Shown here: piece by piece, positions 12,330-24,242 of the stretch | Layout of the letters: each line of letters starts with the position of its first letter | Position numbering within the stretch: position 1 is the first letter of the stretch | Assembly: GCF_021130785.1 (NCBI RefSeq) | Contig: NW_025777608.1 | Location: forward strand, 1 to 64,000 | Length of the DNA stretch: 64,000 bases | From: Homalodisca vitripennis | Lineage: Eukaryota; Arthropoda; Insecta; Hemiptera; Cicadellidae | Direction: 5' to 3' | The notes under the pieces: model-generated | What the model was told of the DNA's origin: nothing | The model's input: the letters and a program-made list of their open reading frames with translations, nothing else | Database searches by the model: none | Made by a program: the position numbers and the translations under genes

Positions 12330-12823
12330 TAAAACCGGTGCTCAAACTGCAACCCATTGTTTTCCAGACAGAGTTCAATACTTGAGGTGAAGCTATCTAT
12401 AGCTCTCATTATCTCTTCTCTACTAATCGTGTTTATAGCCTCCCTTACCCGTCACATCATGTCCTCTCTAGTTGTTGGTCTTGATTTATACACTAGGTCT
12501 TTTAGTCTACCCCACAAGTAAAAGTCCATACATGTTAAATCAGGAGATCTCGCTGGGTAGTTCTCAGGGCCGCCTCTTCCAATCCATCTGTCATGGTATT
12601 GCTCGTTTAAAATTAATCAAGAATCTTCGGCGTAGTGTGCTGATGCCCCATCGTGCATAAACCACATACGTTGTAAGACTTTCTCAGGGATTTCGATTAG
12701 AAAGTTGATATAAACTACTCGGTCTAGGCGATCGTCAAATAAGAATGGCCCTACAATTTTGTCACCGATAATACCGCAAGTACCTTTGGTTGTCCACTTC
12801 TTGCATCCAGTGTGGGTTTTCAA
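12330..12823 (-). pseudogene. C-terminal transposase fragment (DUF4817-associated Tc1/mariner group)
   Basis: Minus-strand reading: KKWTTKGTCGIIGDKIVGPF, INFLIEIPEKVLQRMWFMHD with GASAHY (second catalytic Asp), DRWIGRGGPENYPARSPDLT and MDFYLWGRLKDLVYKSRP (third Asp), ending ELCLENNGLQFEH. One stop interrupts it after GASAHYAEDS. The N-terminal half with the first Asp is missing, cut off by the right arm. Same protein group as the element at 1-5762. Confidence 0.83.
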
Positions 12824-12843
12824 ATTACCCAGTATGTCAATTG

Positions 12844-13632
12844 TAATTTAAGTGTAAAACTTTTTATATTTCAAAATGTACTAATTTATTAACTGGGTAA
12901 TTTTCCTGTTTCATGAGAGAACTCAGCACTTATCGTAAGACATCTTAGTTTACAGTGTTCCAATACCTTTTTTAAATTTTAAAAGACTTAAAACTTGGGT
13001 ACAGTATTTATTTCAATCATAAACATAAGAGACCAGTTTACTGTTGGAACGTTTTTTTTTTTACTTGCACATTGCACTGACTTTAATAATAAATACATTG
13101 AGTAAAATTATGAAAAAATCTATTTTTGTACTACAGTTTTGAAACCATTGGAGATAGAGACAAACTTTACATGTAGAAAATGTTTATTTTTTAAAGACCT
13201 TTCTAATGATGTACAACACAACCTAGGTTGCTATTTGAGTTTATTTAGATTGGGGCTGTTAAGTATTTCAAAATTCTATGTATTTTTAAAATGTGTAAAT
13301 TTTGGGGTAGGGTGGCATTTGATGATATTTTTCGATAAGCCGTCTCATCATTAGTTTTAAATAAAAATATCGTCTCTCTACATTTGTGCAGGTAGTTGCA
13401 ATAAATTTACCCACAAACCCCTGATTTTTTAACGTTTTGGTGTACCCTGTACATAAGCGGCAAGATAGGTTCAAAATAGGTTCAAAACTACCCTTTTGGG
13501 GACTTTAGAGATTTCAAAATAATTTCTCCAAATTCTTTGGGGTGGAAATAGGGGGGTTTAAGTTGTTACGAATAATCTACCTCGTTTGGTCTGGCCGCTA
13601 TACGTACTGTACGGGTGGTCTGCCTCACCCTG
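12844..13632. repeat. Right foldback arm (~789 bp)
   Basis: Inverse of 11228-12108, shorter by the internal deletion. Few mismatches elsewhere, so the arms were homogenised or duplicated recently. Confidence 0.9.
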
Positions 13633-16226
13633 TATAAATAGTTAAAAAATGTTTTATAAATAAATTACTGACATTTTCTTCAGCCAGACTACTTGCACCT
13701 ACTTTAAAAATTCATATCTTTATCATTAACAGTTTTTAGTTCTGGTTATGAGATGAATCTAAACAATTTTTTTAATACCCAAAATTGCAGTCATTAGGAA
13801 TAATCAAAAAGTCAACCTTAAAGATCGGCTGCCAACACAGAGTTAAGTGGGCGCGAGCGTTAGTTATTGAAGTGTTTTAGAAAAACTCATGAATGAATCC
13901 CTGACCAAGTGCAGGAGGTGGTGACCACGGTCACGGCACGCAGGACAAGTGTACTATTGTCGCGTCGTAGTGGTAGTAAGAGTACTATATTGGTCAGCGG
14001 GGCGGATGTTCATTCTTTGTCATTCGACTGCTCGCTCTCTCTCGCCCACTCGCCCCGTTCTTGACAGAAGACTGGAAGCGAGTTTCCTCGGTATCCTGCA
14101 CCTGCACTGAATGCACTGTTTGCTCTGATCGCAGAGCTGAAAACTGTGCACTGAGCACCGAAGTAATAGAACCTGATCTGTCATGCAGTGATGAATATAC
14201 CGAGCCAGCACCGCAGTGGTCATCTATGCATTAGGTTCAAGATGCAACCTAACCTATACTTCAGATTGAGAGCAAGCAAAGTAATTTCCTTCCTCCTTTC
14301 AATCAGCTTTCATTGCGCCCTCTCATGAATGACGTGGTAGGTAAAGTCAATCAATACATTAGAACAGCGTTACATAAAATTATCGCATGAGTATTGAATT
14401 TTTTTACGATGTAAATGGCACTGTAGACAGGAAAAAGTGCGTTAGCTGAATGATGAAGTAGTTAATATCTACGCATGTCTATATTTTAACTGTAACTAGG
14501 ATTTTAGTCCAATGTAAATTTTCATGATAGGCAGGAGTTTGGAAAATGATTGCTTTATGACAGATTTTTGATTATATTGCTATCTAATTATCCAATTGGA
14601 ATGGAACATCATGTAAGTTGATATTATGTTAGGCCAACGGTTTCAATGGTTGAGTGTTCTGAGTGGCACGTTTATTATCTAGAAAGCGATAGCCTGGAGT
14701 TATAAATGTCAGGGAACCGCTCCAGAGAGAACAGCTAAATAAGACAATACTCTTGAATTGAAGACGATAACGCAATTATAATATCTTAACAGTGCATATT
14801 ATTAAAAAGAGTATTATAAAATGTTTTATAACTGTGTGGTATTTGTTAAAACCTTTCGAGCAAAATAAAGAGTTTCACAAATAAATGCTAATTTTCCACA
14901 ATATAAAATTCCTTTGATACATAAAAAAATCATTGTAGTGTGTTGATGATTTAAAGTAAATTTAGACATACTAGTATGCACATGGGGGCAATTTGTCAGG
15001 CCAAAATATTATTTTTGAAAATGTTGAATTTATTGTTAATTAAATAAATTTACCCCTTTCCTAAAAATATAACAGCTAACAGCTAAGCATTCACGAAACA
15101 AATATTTACTTTGTGTATGTTGATAACTTCTTCTTTAGTTATTATTTATTTTATGAATATCCTGCACAAATAATTACTCAATAGAAAAAATGAGGTATTA
15201 TTAATCTATAGTGTACAATTTTGTATACAAGTTTTGTGCGCAATACGAAACAAAGATATTAGTGTTATTACCACTCTCTGGCTAGTGCCTAACCAAACTC
15301 TATAGAGTACACAGACCATCATGAAACTCGGTGATCCTCAAATAGATATGAAGCTTCATGCACAATTTCAAGTCAATAGCACATTTAGTTATCGGAATGT
15401 CGTTCGGAAAGACAGACAGAGAATCATAAATTAAGTTTTTTTCAGCCCCTCGAGTTACAGGCTTCACTAATTTTGAACCAATAGCACCAACACTATTCAT
15501 TAATTTAATAAATTTCTAAGGTATTAAATTTGTTTGAACTAAATTTTTTGAATTGTACATAAACAATGTTACATTAAATAAAATCTATCACTAAATCTAA
15601 AGCAGAAATGTGTGTCTTTCCGTTTGTATCTCGGGGAGATTTATAGAACGGTAAATTAAAAATGTGGGAGGTTTATACAATCATATTTAGTATTATTGCC
15701 AGATTTAGGAACTACATTGGCTTTTTGTATCAATAAAAAAGGTCATGGATGTATTTAAATATAAAACTATAGACTTTAATAAATGATTCTACGAGTTTTT
15801 CACTCCGGAAGCAAACCGATATGAACCTCTGGAAATTCGTCTGAGTCGTCCCGAATCTGCTTTGCCGGCCGAGTCTCGGTAAACAATATAATAATATTTC
15901 ATATTACTCTATATTTAATTCTTATAAAACATTTATCAAAGGTTTTAACTTCAATCCCATCCTTCCCCATCAAAAACAATACCATACTTTGCTGCTTTTT
16001 TATTAAGGACATTTTAATAAATCATTATTACCAGTTTTCCTTAAACAAATTTCTCAATAAATATTATACATCTCGTCACTTTACAGGAAAAGTTAAATTT
16101 TTCCTTTGGCGCCCAGTGCAGGACACTGTCAATATTAGCACTATCAACAAAAAATTTACTGTATTCTAGATTTAATGGAACTTTACAGTATAAAACATGT
16201 AAAAAATTAAAACTCAAACCACGAAA
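13633..16226. other. Non-coding; GC-richer island at 13.85-14.34 kb
   Basis: Bases 13850-14340 are visibly richer in GC, with CTCTCTCTCGCC runs and several CpGs, unlike the surroundings. It could be an old promoter or TE remnant, but no open frame or known motif identifies it. Bases 15300-15440 contain GACAGACAGAG and a segment resembling repeated insect TE text. The remainder is plain. Confidence 0.4.
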
Positions 16227-16860
16227 TTCCTTTATATGTAGCTAGATCGGGGTTTGACTTGGGATAATCACATCGACCACGCTTGTGCATAAATTGCATC
16301 AGAAATTTTTGCTCTTCGCAACTTGGCACAGTATTGCTCCATCAGAGTCTTGAAAACGGCATATTTTTGCATAATCTATCCTCATCTAGGGTATGGAATT
16401 AAACTCTGGGTAGCTGTACAAAACACAAGTTGGAACGGGTCTTCATTCTCCAAAAAAGAACTGTGAGAATGATTTTTGGTTTGAGAGCCAGAGAGTCATG
16501 CAGAGATGCTTTTAGGGAAGTCGGGTTACTGACTCTGTCCTGTTTCTATTCTCAATGTGATCCTTTACTCCAGATCAAAGTGCGCTTTGTTGGAAGGGGG
16601 GGTTTCACCATCATGGCAGTAGAGGTAACTTGATAACACAGAAGAAATGCTTTCAGAAATTTGCCTTCTAAAGTTGGTGTCGGACTAATAACAGTCTCCC
16701 TGAAGGTATTAAACAACTAAATTTAAAGATCAGTTCAAAACTATTTTGGTGCCAGAGGCATTTTACTCTGTTGACGAGTTTATGATAAATCGCTGAGACA
16801 ATTAAGAGCACAAAAATTCACAAAATCGTTTTGTCACACCTGTAAACGTTAATAAAATAA
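16227..16860 (+). mobile_element. LINE 3' fragment, + orientation
   Basis: Starts in RGLTWDNHID (3' part of the reverse-transcriptase ORF), followed by EIFALRNLAQYCS, ALRVLKTAYF-type text, YPHLGYGIKLW and VFILQKRTVRMIFG. It aligns block for block with 31280-31850. Ends AATAA(AATAAT)n at the junction with an inverted LINE. Confidence 0.75.
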
Positions 16861-17757
16861 TAATAATAATCTTTTTATTGCATTATTTTAACAATTTTTA
16901 CATCGTATCGCAATAGCCAATAGTTAAAGTAAATTTACACGATTTTATCTACACATTAACGCAACCTCATATTCACAATTCACACAATCATTCAAGACAC
17001 AATCGCATTGACCTCAGATCCAGCACTCTCAAATATCCCAGTGGCTTATCATGAATTTATCAACAGAGCAGAAAGCCTTGGACACCAAAAGGAGATTGAG
17101 ACGCGTTTTAAATCTATTTTGATTATTGGAAATTTTGATTTCTTCAGAGAGCCTGTTGATTAATCTGACACCAACTTCTTGCGGTAGATGTCAATCTGCG
17201 TTGATGAGTTCGAAAGTTATCCCTGCCTCTAGTGTCATATTGATGACCGTTCCTGCCACGAATCAAGATGCACCTTGATCTGCAGTACATGATCACCTCA
17301 AAAATATAGAGACAGGGCAAAGCCAGCAATCTCAACTCTCTGAAATATTCCCTACACGACTCGCTGTAATTCAAATTTTCAATGATTCTGACAGCTTTTT
17401 TTGAAGTCTAAAGACGCGCTCCATTTTGTTTTTTGCACAACTTCCCCAAAGTCTTATTCCATACGCAAAATGAAGATGGATTAGGCCATAGTAGACCATT
17501 CTTAAAACTTCTGGGGGGAAAAATTTGGCTAGATTGCGCCGAGCATAAATAGTTGCCCCTCGGTTCGGGCCGGAATAGGACGATTCAGAAGCCTGGTTCC
17601 TGGAAGGACTGCAATTGTTTAAGTTTATCTTCTGTGTGAACAGAGCCCTTTCATAGTCCCGGGAGTTTAATATGGAAGTGAGGTCATTAGATACCGTCAG
17701 TATCTTTATAGTTATAACAAGAGAATAGCTACTGAGTGGTTGATAGGTGTTCACATT
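16861..17757 (-). mobile_element. LINE 3' fragment, - orientation
   Basis: Minus-strand text: NYSGPNRGATIYARRNLA-like block, RMVYYGLIHLHFAYGIRLWG, SCAKNKMERVFRLQKK, YFRELRLLALPCLYIFEVIM and IRGRNGHQYDTRGRDN. It ends CAATAAAAAG followed by (ATT)n, the same tail as the LINE inside the hAT element. The open frame 17371-17754 is the best-preserved part. 5'-truncated. Confidence 0.78.
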
Positions 17758-18756
17758 ATGTTCGATTGATTTCGGTTTATTGAAAAAACTTATCTGACAA
17801 TTCTTTCACCGTTCTTTATTTTAGAGGAATTAGTGATTTTAGTTCATCCTGCACAGTTTGCGTGAATTGCCAAAACTAGGAAGGATGCGTAAGATTTAAA
17901 AAAACAGATTGCATAATTCTGTTTTATCAAGATCCATTTTTGCACATATTTAATGTAATCGAGATTTGTAGTAGTATTTGGATAATATATAACTAAAAAT
18001 GTAGTTATCTCAAATAAATATTTTCCCCGTGAAAACGATTGCTTTTAACACTAAATATTAAACTTTGAATAAATCACTATTTACAAATAGTTTAAAAGAT
18101 TTTACCAATGTGTGAATTCCTATATTTTAAAAATTATTAGAATAAAAGTACCAACTATGCCTACCCTCGAATAGCAATGAATTTTCTACAATTTGCGAGC
18201 GGATGTGACAAGTCTATCATTCAAACATGTGACATTTGAGTCAAACAGCAAGAAGAAGTAAATCAATTCTTGATTTGCTCATCATTTTTAATTCTTCATG
18301 CTCAGTTCATGATTCTTAAACCTTTTATCACCGGGTAAAAAATATACATGATTATTAAGCATACATTCAGTATAACTACGTACCTGACTGAGCAAGTACA
18401 AAAAAACGAGGGGATCACCATACGTAATTACTGCAGCTGCCGTCTTATTGTCGTCTGGTAGATCCAAAGATCCCAGTCGGCAAGACAAATTTTAAATTGC
18501 TCAGTTATCTATCTAGTAGTTGTATACATAAATGATCGGAAGATGCGGCTTTGCTATCATCTGTTCAGTAAAGAATGACCATCAGTGCACTTTGCTATAT
18601 CAGTTTGGTCGGCCATAAACTTACCGTCATTAAAATTCAGACTACCGCCGCAAATTATATAAACACCATGGTTTCGATATGAAAAGGGGTTTTTTGGTTA
18701 TAGTTTAAGGGGAATTTATTTTTCATAAGGTTTCAATGTGATATCAATGCAGCAGA
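17758..18756. other. Non-coding stretch
   Basis: AT-rich. A short minus-strand open frame at 18288-18488 ends in a plausible splice donor (TCAG/GTACGTAG at about 18379), but nothing supports a gene. Confidence 0.35.
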
Positions 18757-18990
18757 GTACGGTAGCCCGACCTAGTTGTAGTGTTAGCGCATTCGTTGCC
18801 GGACCTAAAACTTTGAAGTAATAATAGCGCAAAATCAATTCTCCTCTGTGGCCGCTACATCGTTTACTAATACAATCGTTCTTCTCTGTACCAAATTTCC
18901 TCCTTATTCTGTTTCATAAGATCCTTGTATTGATTGGTCACCTATGTGGACGGACAGGATACGACTAGTAAGGGTCTCGAAATACAATTG
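18757..18990 (+). mobile_element. SINE copy (tRNA-like head, conserved tail)
   Basis: The tail block CTTATTCTGTTTCATAAGAT, CCTTG..., GTGGACGG matches the tails at 32.65, 36.27 and 48.75 kb. The head, with CCTAGTTGTAGTGTTAGCGC and ATTCGTTGCCGGACC, looks like an A-box region of a different tRNA from the one at 32.5 kb. Confidence 0.55.
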
Positions 18991-20869
18991 GTATGCAAGG
19001 CAAAATCTGCAAGGCCCCATGGCAAAATCTGACTCAGATGCGTGGCCGGAAGCCAACTAGCATTACTTCTTAAAGCAATGAAGTTATCTAGATGCAAATA
19101 TAAATTAATGACAAAACTGAAGGCTCTTTAATATATTTTTTCTAAAAGAGGGATTGGTACCCGATGAAAGCGACCTTTGAAGAAAGTAGCCGCGTTAAGT
19201 TTGCCAGCTATTTTATTTCAATAAGACAGTAGATATGTTAAAATTAGCCTCCATATGAGATGCATTACAGTCTATTGAACATATTAACGAAAAGAGGAAA
19301 GCTTTTTCCAGTTTGGAATGCCTATTCTATTAAATTTGCGTTCTTGAAATACTGATCTGGAACAACCATCATACGATAAACAAACTATAAAGCTAAAACG
19401 TGGCAGCAGTAGTTTCAAACTGAGACATCGCCGGGTTGATCTCATTTCGTGGAAATGTAGACTAACAACGTGGCTGATTGTGCATTTACTTTTTATATCA
19501 ATGGTTTGAATTTTAATGAGAGTGCGTTTGTGGTTATATCAACCAAAATGCCAAAGCGCTGATGGTCAGTTACAACAGGCCGACGACGAAACCGGCCCTT
19601 CTGAACCGGGCGGTGTGGCTCGCCTGGGTTGACCATTGTGAGTCCTATTTTAAATCGATACTCCGAGCGCCGAGGGGAATACCTGCCCGGACTAACGTGA
19701 GTTGCAAAGAGTCCCAAGTATCAGGAAGTCCTTATAGAGAGAAAGACACAACTAAGGTAACTATTTTTGAATTAAGGGCAAATCTGCAATTTCAAATATC
19801 ACAGCAGGACAGGTTATAAAATATAATTAAATTACATTCTAACTAATATAGGTTAAAATTTCTCCGATATACTATTAATACGAAGGCATTATAAAGGATA
19901 TATTTACTGTAAATACAACTGCACAAATTTTTAGACAAATAATCAGTAATTGTATGTGTTTCCGCCGCCTTGTATGTGAGTGGTTGACCTCCATTGTCTA
20001 AATTTAGGGTCCACACACAAAGTGTGACACAAAAATATTATAGCGATAGGGAAATAACCACCATAAAAGTTAATGCTGGTATACCAATATAAATGGACAA
20101 AAAAAAATCTATTTAGTTTGTTGACAATTTTAATTTCAATATTCTAATTATGTCACAGACTCTAATGTCATATTAGATACTCTTTGTATTTACAGTTTTA
20201 GACAAACTATTAGTCTTCAAACTGAGATCTGACAATAAGATAGATCTGAGATGATAGTGTATTTCCTCCCCAGGCACGGAATATACAACATTTTCGTAAA
20301 TCTGTTTCGTAGCAAATTAGCATTTTATTTTTCAGCTTCTTAGAACGTTGATACGCTGAAAAAGTAAAGGTGATAGTTTTTAGTAAGAAAACTAACGAAA
20401 AATAATGCATAATAAAAATTGGAGTAGAGTGTTCTCGATATATTGCTGTTAGATCGTTAGAGAAATCGTTAAATTGTTAATATGTCTTCGAAACTATTAA
20501 AGACTATTTCAACAAAGCTTACTTATCACTTTGTAAGAAGCTAATTTTGTTTAATAATTGTTTTAATTAATAGACAAAAAAAACTTCAAGATACTTTATA
20601 TCTTACAATTCAATGGCCCAATAGAACTAATAGTTATTCACAGTTAAAGAAGTTTTAACTGACATAGAGTAGATTTTGTCAGGTGGGAACCCTTTTGAGT
20701 GCAACTTGGAAAATTGTTACTAATGTTCGTGATATAAACGTGAGATGTAAGAATTTAAACTCAACAATTTTATCTCGCACGATCTAAAAGAAATTTCTAC
20801 AGTAAAACTATAATATTAACTTTATGGACTGCTCGGCTACATATAATTCGAATTACCTTTATTCCAGTA
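18991..20869. other. Non-coding; GC-richer patch at 19.54-19.74 kb
   Basis: No supported gene. Bases 19540-19740 have higher GC and open frames on both strands, without a recognisable domain; possibly an old TE or exon fragment. Confidence 0.35.
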
Positions 20870-21320
20870 AACATTTCATTTCATTTCATTTATTTGTTTC
20901 GAAACAATACATACATACATTTGACTTACAGAAATTGCAAAAAGATAAATGTACTGGAATAATTCCTGCAGAGACTCCACGTCGTTGTTCTTAACTCCAG
21001 TAATTTCCAGTTTTCTAATGAGATTTCTTCTATTAACGGAATCAAAAACCTTATCTTGGTCTAGGAATGTCACTATAACGCGTTTTTTTATGTATGTGAA
21101 ATTAACTTAGTAACATCAATTAAAGCATCGGATGTACTTTTTCTTCTCTAAAACCATAATTTTTCGTTAGCTACAATGTGAAATTGCTTTAGGTAACTCG
21201 GTAACTGAATTCTTACACATTTGTCGAGAATCTTATCTATTTATGTCAAAAGTGACATTAGTTTAAAGTTACTGTGTTGTGATTTTAGACCAGACTTATA
21301 GATAAACTGGTCAGTCTTAT
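20870..21320 (-). mobile_element. LINE reverse-transcriptase fragment with AAATG-type tail
   Basis: Minus strand: RRKSTSDALIDVTKLI, then TFLDQDKVFDSVNRRNLIRK and LEITGV (the first catalytic Asp region of a reverse transcriptase, normally FLDLSKAFDSVNH). The end nearest 20870 has (AAATG)n repeats, a LINE-style 3' tail. Broken by stops. Confidence 0.65.
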
Positions 21321-24160
21321 AGGATTCAATCTAGATCTGTTAACTGTTATATTATAATACGAGTATATTTAGTTAATTTTATTTCTACAAAATCGAATTA
21401 TTTGAATCCAGCTTTCTTCTTGTCTTCTTCTAGTCAAACAACATGTATTTGTCTAATCCTTAACTCGACTTTTTTTTACTATCCTCAAACATGTAAGGTG
21501 TTTTCTCAACTGATTTTAAAATTAGCAAGGCCTTTCAAATCCTAAAAAAATTAAATTTTAACCTTGATATCTCGATAACATAGGATCTTTTTAATATTGA
21601 GAACATAGTACATTTCTGAATAACGTAAAATCTACTGTACGTTACTGGACTAGAATACATTACTCAAATCCATTACCATAAAACACTATTTTATTAAAAG
21701 CAATAATACATTTTGTTCATCCAAATCCTAATCCTCATAATGCCTCGACAATTTTTGCCTTTCTTTATTTGTTCGAAAAGCAGTTACCGCCGTTAAGTGA
21801 AATGAGCATAATATTTCTCTCTGTTCTGTTTAATTACGGTTTTGACGTTACCGACCATGATACTCTCAGGGGGACTTACGGTAGTATATTTCAGTCTATA
21901 GGCTGATATATGTTTTATAAAAATTAAATACTTGAATATTTTTCGTGATATAGCATCTCAATTCTCTGTTATTAATTAATTTATTATTGCAGTTATATTG
22001 CTTTCCACAACTAACACATGTTTAAAGGCCAGAACAAAGCTTCTTAAATAGAAACTAGAATTATATAAAAATAAAAAAATTGAACTTACAAATTTATAAA
22101 CATTTAATTGTTTACTTAAGTCCTACATTATTTATGCCTCAAAACTCAAAAGTTATCTGATCGGAAAGACATTTTACTGTTTGCATAAAGTTCTCGAGTT
22201 CATTTTGATATCATTAAGAATTTCAAATTTACTTTATGATAATATTTTGTTAATATTATTCTATTATTTATATATTGTTTGTGGAGTTTGATGTAAATAA
22301 AATATGTTCTTTTATTTAAATAAAAACTTAAGTAAATAAAAAATATACGAACTTTAAGTCAGATATTATGATAACAATAATATTATGATTAACATGATAT
22401 TTCTTTACGTTGTTTGTGGAATAATGGTTTTTGTAAATATTTGATTAAAAGATGGTATAAAATAAATTACATGGGTTATTACGTAACTTTTTGTGTGTTT
22501 TAAGTCACTACCAAAGGGTTGAAGTTCATTATTTGATTTTTAAATGTTGGTCAACTATAAAACACCTTTTGATAAGCGACAGTGTCTTATTATATTTGTC
22601 AACCCCTAGAGGTAGCAGACGGACTTATCATTCCGAGAAAAATTATAAAGCACAAGTCCTGTGTTTTACTATATGTCAGCTGTTATAGTTAAAATATCGA
22701 AACAAATAAAAAACAAAACTGAACTACGAGTTTGATTCATTGTTTGACAACGAGTATAAATTCTGTTTAACGTAAGTTAAAATATAAGCCTAGTTTGAAT
22801 GTTTGTATCAATAAGGGGAGGGGGGTTACCCCAAAAGCCTCCTGGATACTCCTTTGGATACGAATGGTCATATAGTCATATAGGAAAGTTGTACGTTTCG
22901 CTTAACATATATTTTATCTAAAACAAATTATGTTGACTGAGAAATGCAATACATCACTTTCGTTAACATAAGTAAGTATTAAATAAAACATAATGGCGTT
23001 CTATGTGCTGTGCATGTAGTGAGGATGTTTTTATATCTTAAATAGATATATTTATTGTAACGCCCATGTGTTGTTTGTTTTCTACAGTCTACTCATTCAA
23101 CACTCCGTAAATTATTTATAGAAAACATTGTTTGCATGAATGTAAAGATCAAATGAGTATATGGCCATTTCACAAACCTTCCATGAACACAAATCTCCCC
23201 GTAAGGGAATCGTTCATAGGAAATAACTGCGACTTTGGGTTTATTTAATATGGTTACTGCACCGTAATGCCTCTCACCCATAACAAAACACATCCGCTGG
23301 TCTAGTGAAAAATATAGCGGACATACATTGGAATGACCATTTTGGAAATCCCCATTGCTTCATTATTATCAACTTCTGTAAACTGCGGTTCATTGATGTA
23401 GAACTGCTAATTTGCTCAAGTCACCCTACAGCCGTCTTTCTAAGAAAGTAATTATAAAAGTTCTTTGAACAAATTTTGACCGTGAACGTGTTACCCCTAT
23501 GATACCCTTAAATCTTTTACGGATATTGGTTTTATTAAGTACTTGATTCTTGAGTGCTATTATCGTGTTTGTTTCGTCCTTTAACTATATAAATGCGTTT
23601 GAACAAAACAATCTAAAATTAAAATATATTGAAATATTTGTATAGAAATCGGATAAACTAAACTTTGATTTCATATAACTTGATTTCCCTTAATTTATTG
23701 AATGCACAAAAATACACATTATACTTACAAGGAGCATAACGCTAAATTATATCGAAATAGTTCATCTCCAAGTTTGTATTGTTTGGTAATAAATCCACCT
23801 GTCATTAAAATATATTTAGGGGTTAAAATAAAAAAGTTTAACATACAAATATATTATGTCTGAAAAATGCTTGGTTTAGGAAAATGTGTTTTCTAAATTA
23901 TCTTGTTATCCTAAATATTAATAATATCCTACTATGGCCATTATAGTGATTTATCCTCATTTAAACTAGGAAATTCAGATATGGAGGAAATATTTTCATT
24001 CTCAAGGTACTATAAAGCAATACGGATATTTTTTCACGAAATATTATAGGTCTTCTTGCAAACCACTGTTTAGATAAAGCAGTATTTGTAACTAAATCCT
24101 ATGATTTGTTTTATTAGCCCATAGGAACCTTAGTTTTTTTATAGTTGTGGCAGCGAACAT
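21321..24160. other. Non-coding AT-rich stretch
   Basis: No gene supported. A minus-strand open frame at 23093-23293 has an unusually protein-like composition (KPKVAVISYERFPYGEICVH), but no family was recognised. Confidence 0.35.
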
Positions 24161-24167
24161 TTCCTTT

Positions 24168-24242
24168 TGCCAATGGCACAGTGTAACGGTTCGGGATCAA
24201 GCAACGCCGAGCGTGGCAGCTGCTTGGATGGGTAACCGCCGT
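24168..24242 (+). pseudogene. 5S rRNA-derived sequence (internal control region)
   Basis: The block GATCAAGCAACGCCGAGCGT, GGCAGCTGCTTGGATGGG and TAACCGCC matches the 3' half of 5S rRNA, including box A-like AAGCAACGCCGAGC and box C-like GGATGGGTAACCGCC. The 5' half is shortened, so it is not a functional 5S gene. It may be the head of a 5S-derived SINE. Confidence 0.7.

Larger units (their letters stand above)
11228..13632 (-). mobile_element. Foldback Tc1/mariner-type element with very long inverted repeats (2405 bp)
   Basis: Ends CAGGGTGAGGCAGACCACCC and its inverse, flanked by TA (TATA on both sides). The arms, 11228-12108 and 12844-13632, are near-identical inverted copies, so two thirds of the element is palindrome. 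The centre encodes a C-terminal transposase fragment on the minus strand. The right arm lacks roughly 90 bases found near 11370-11470, with a short direct repeat (AGGTTCAAAA) at the junction, as expected of a slip or microhomology deletion. Confidence 0.88.

Noticed and set aside
11482..13474. Mirrored open frames of 62 and 71 codons in both orientations
   Set aside because: They lie in the two foldback arms and are the same sequence read twice; no codon-like conservation or domain.
18288..18488. Possible minus-strand exon ending in TCAG/GTACGTAG
   Set aside because: No acceptor or ATG in frame, and no family recognised; kept only as a remark.
23093..23400. Possible minus-strand exon with protein-like text
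   Set aside because: Frame breaks between adjacent parts, weak splice signals and no recognised family.
24168..24242. Functional 5S rRNA gene
   Set aside because: The 5' half is shortened and no T-run terminator follows at the expected place.
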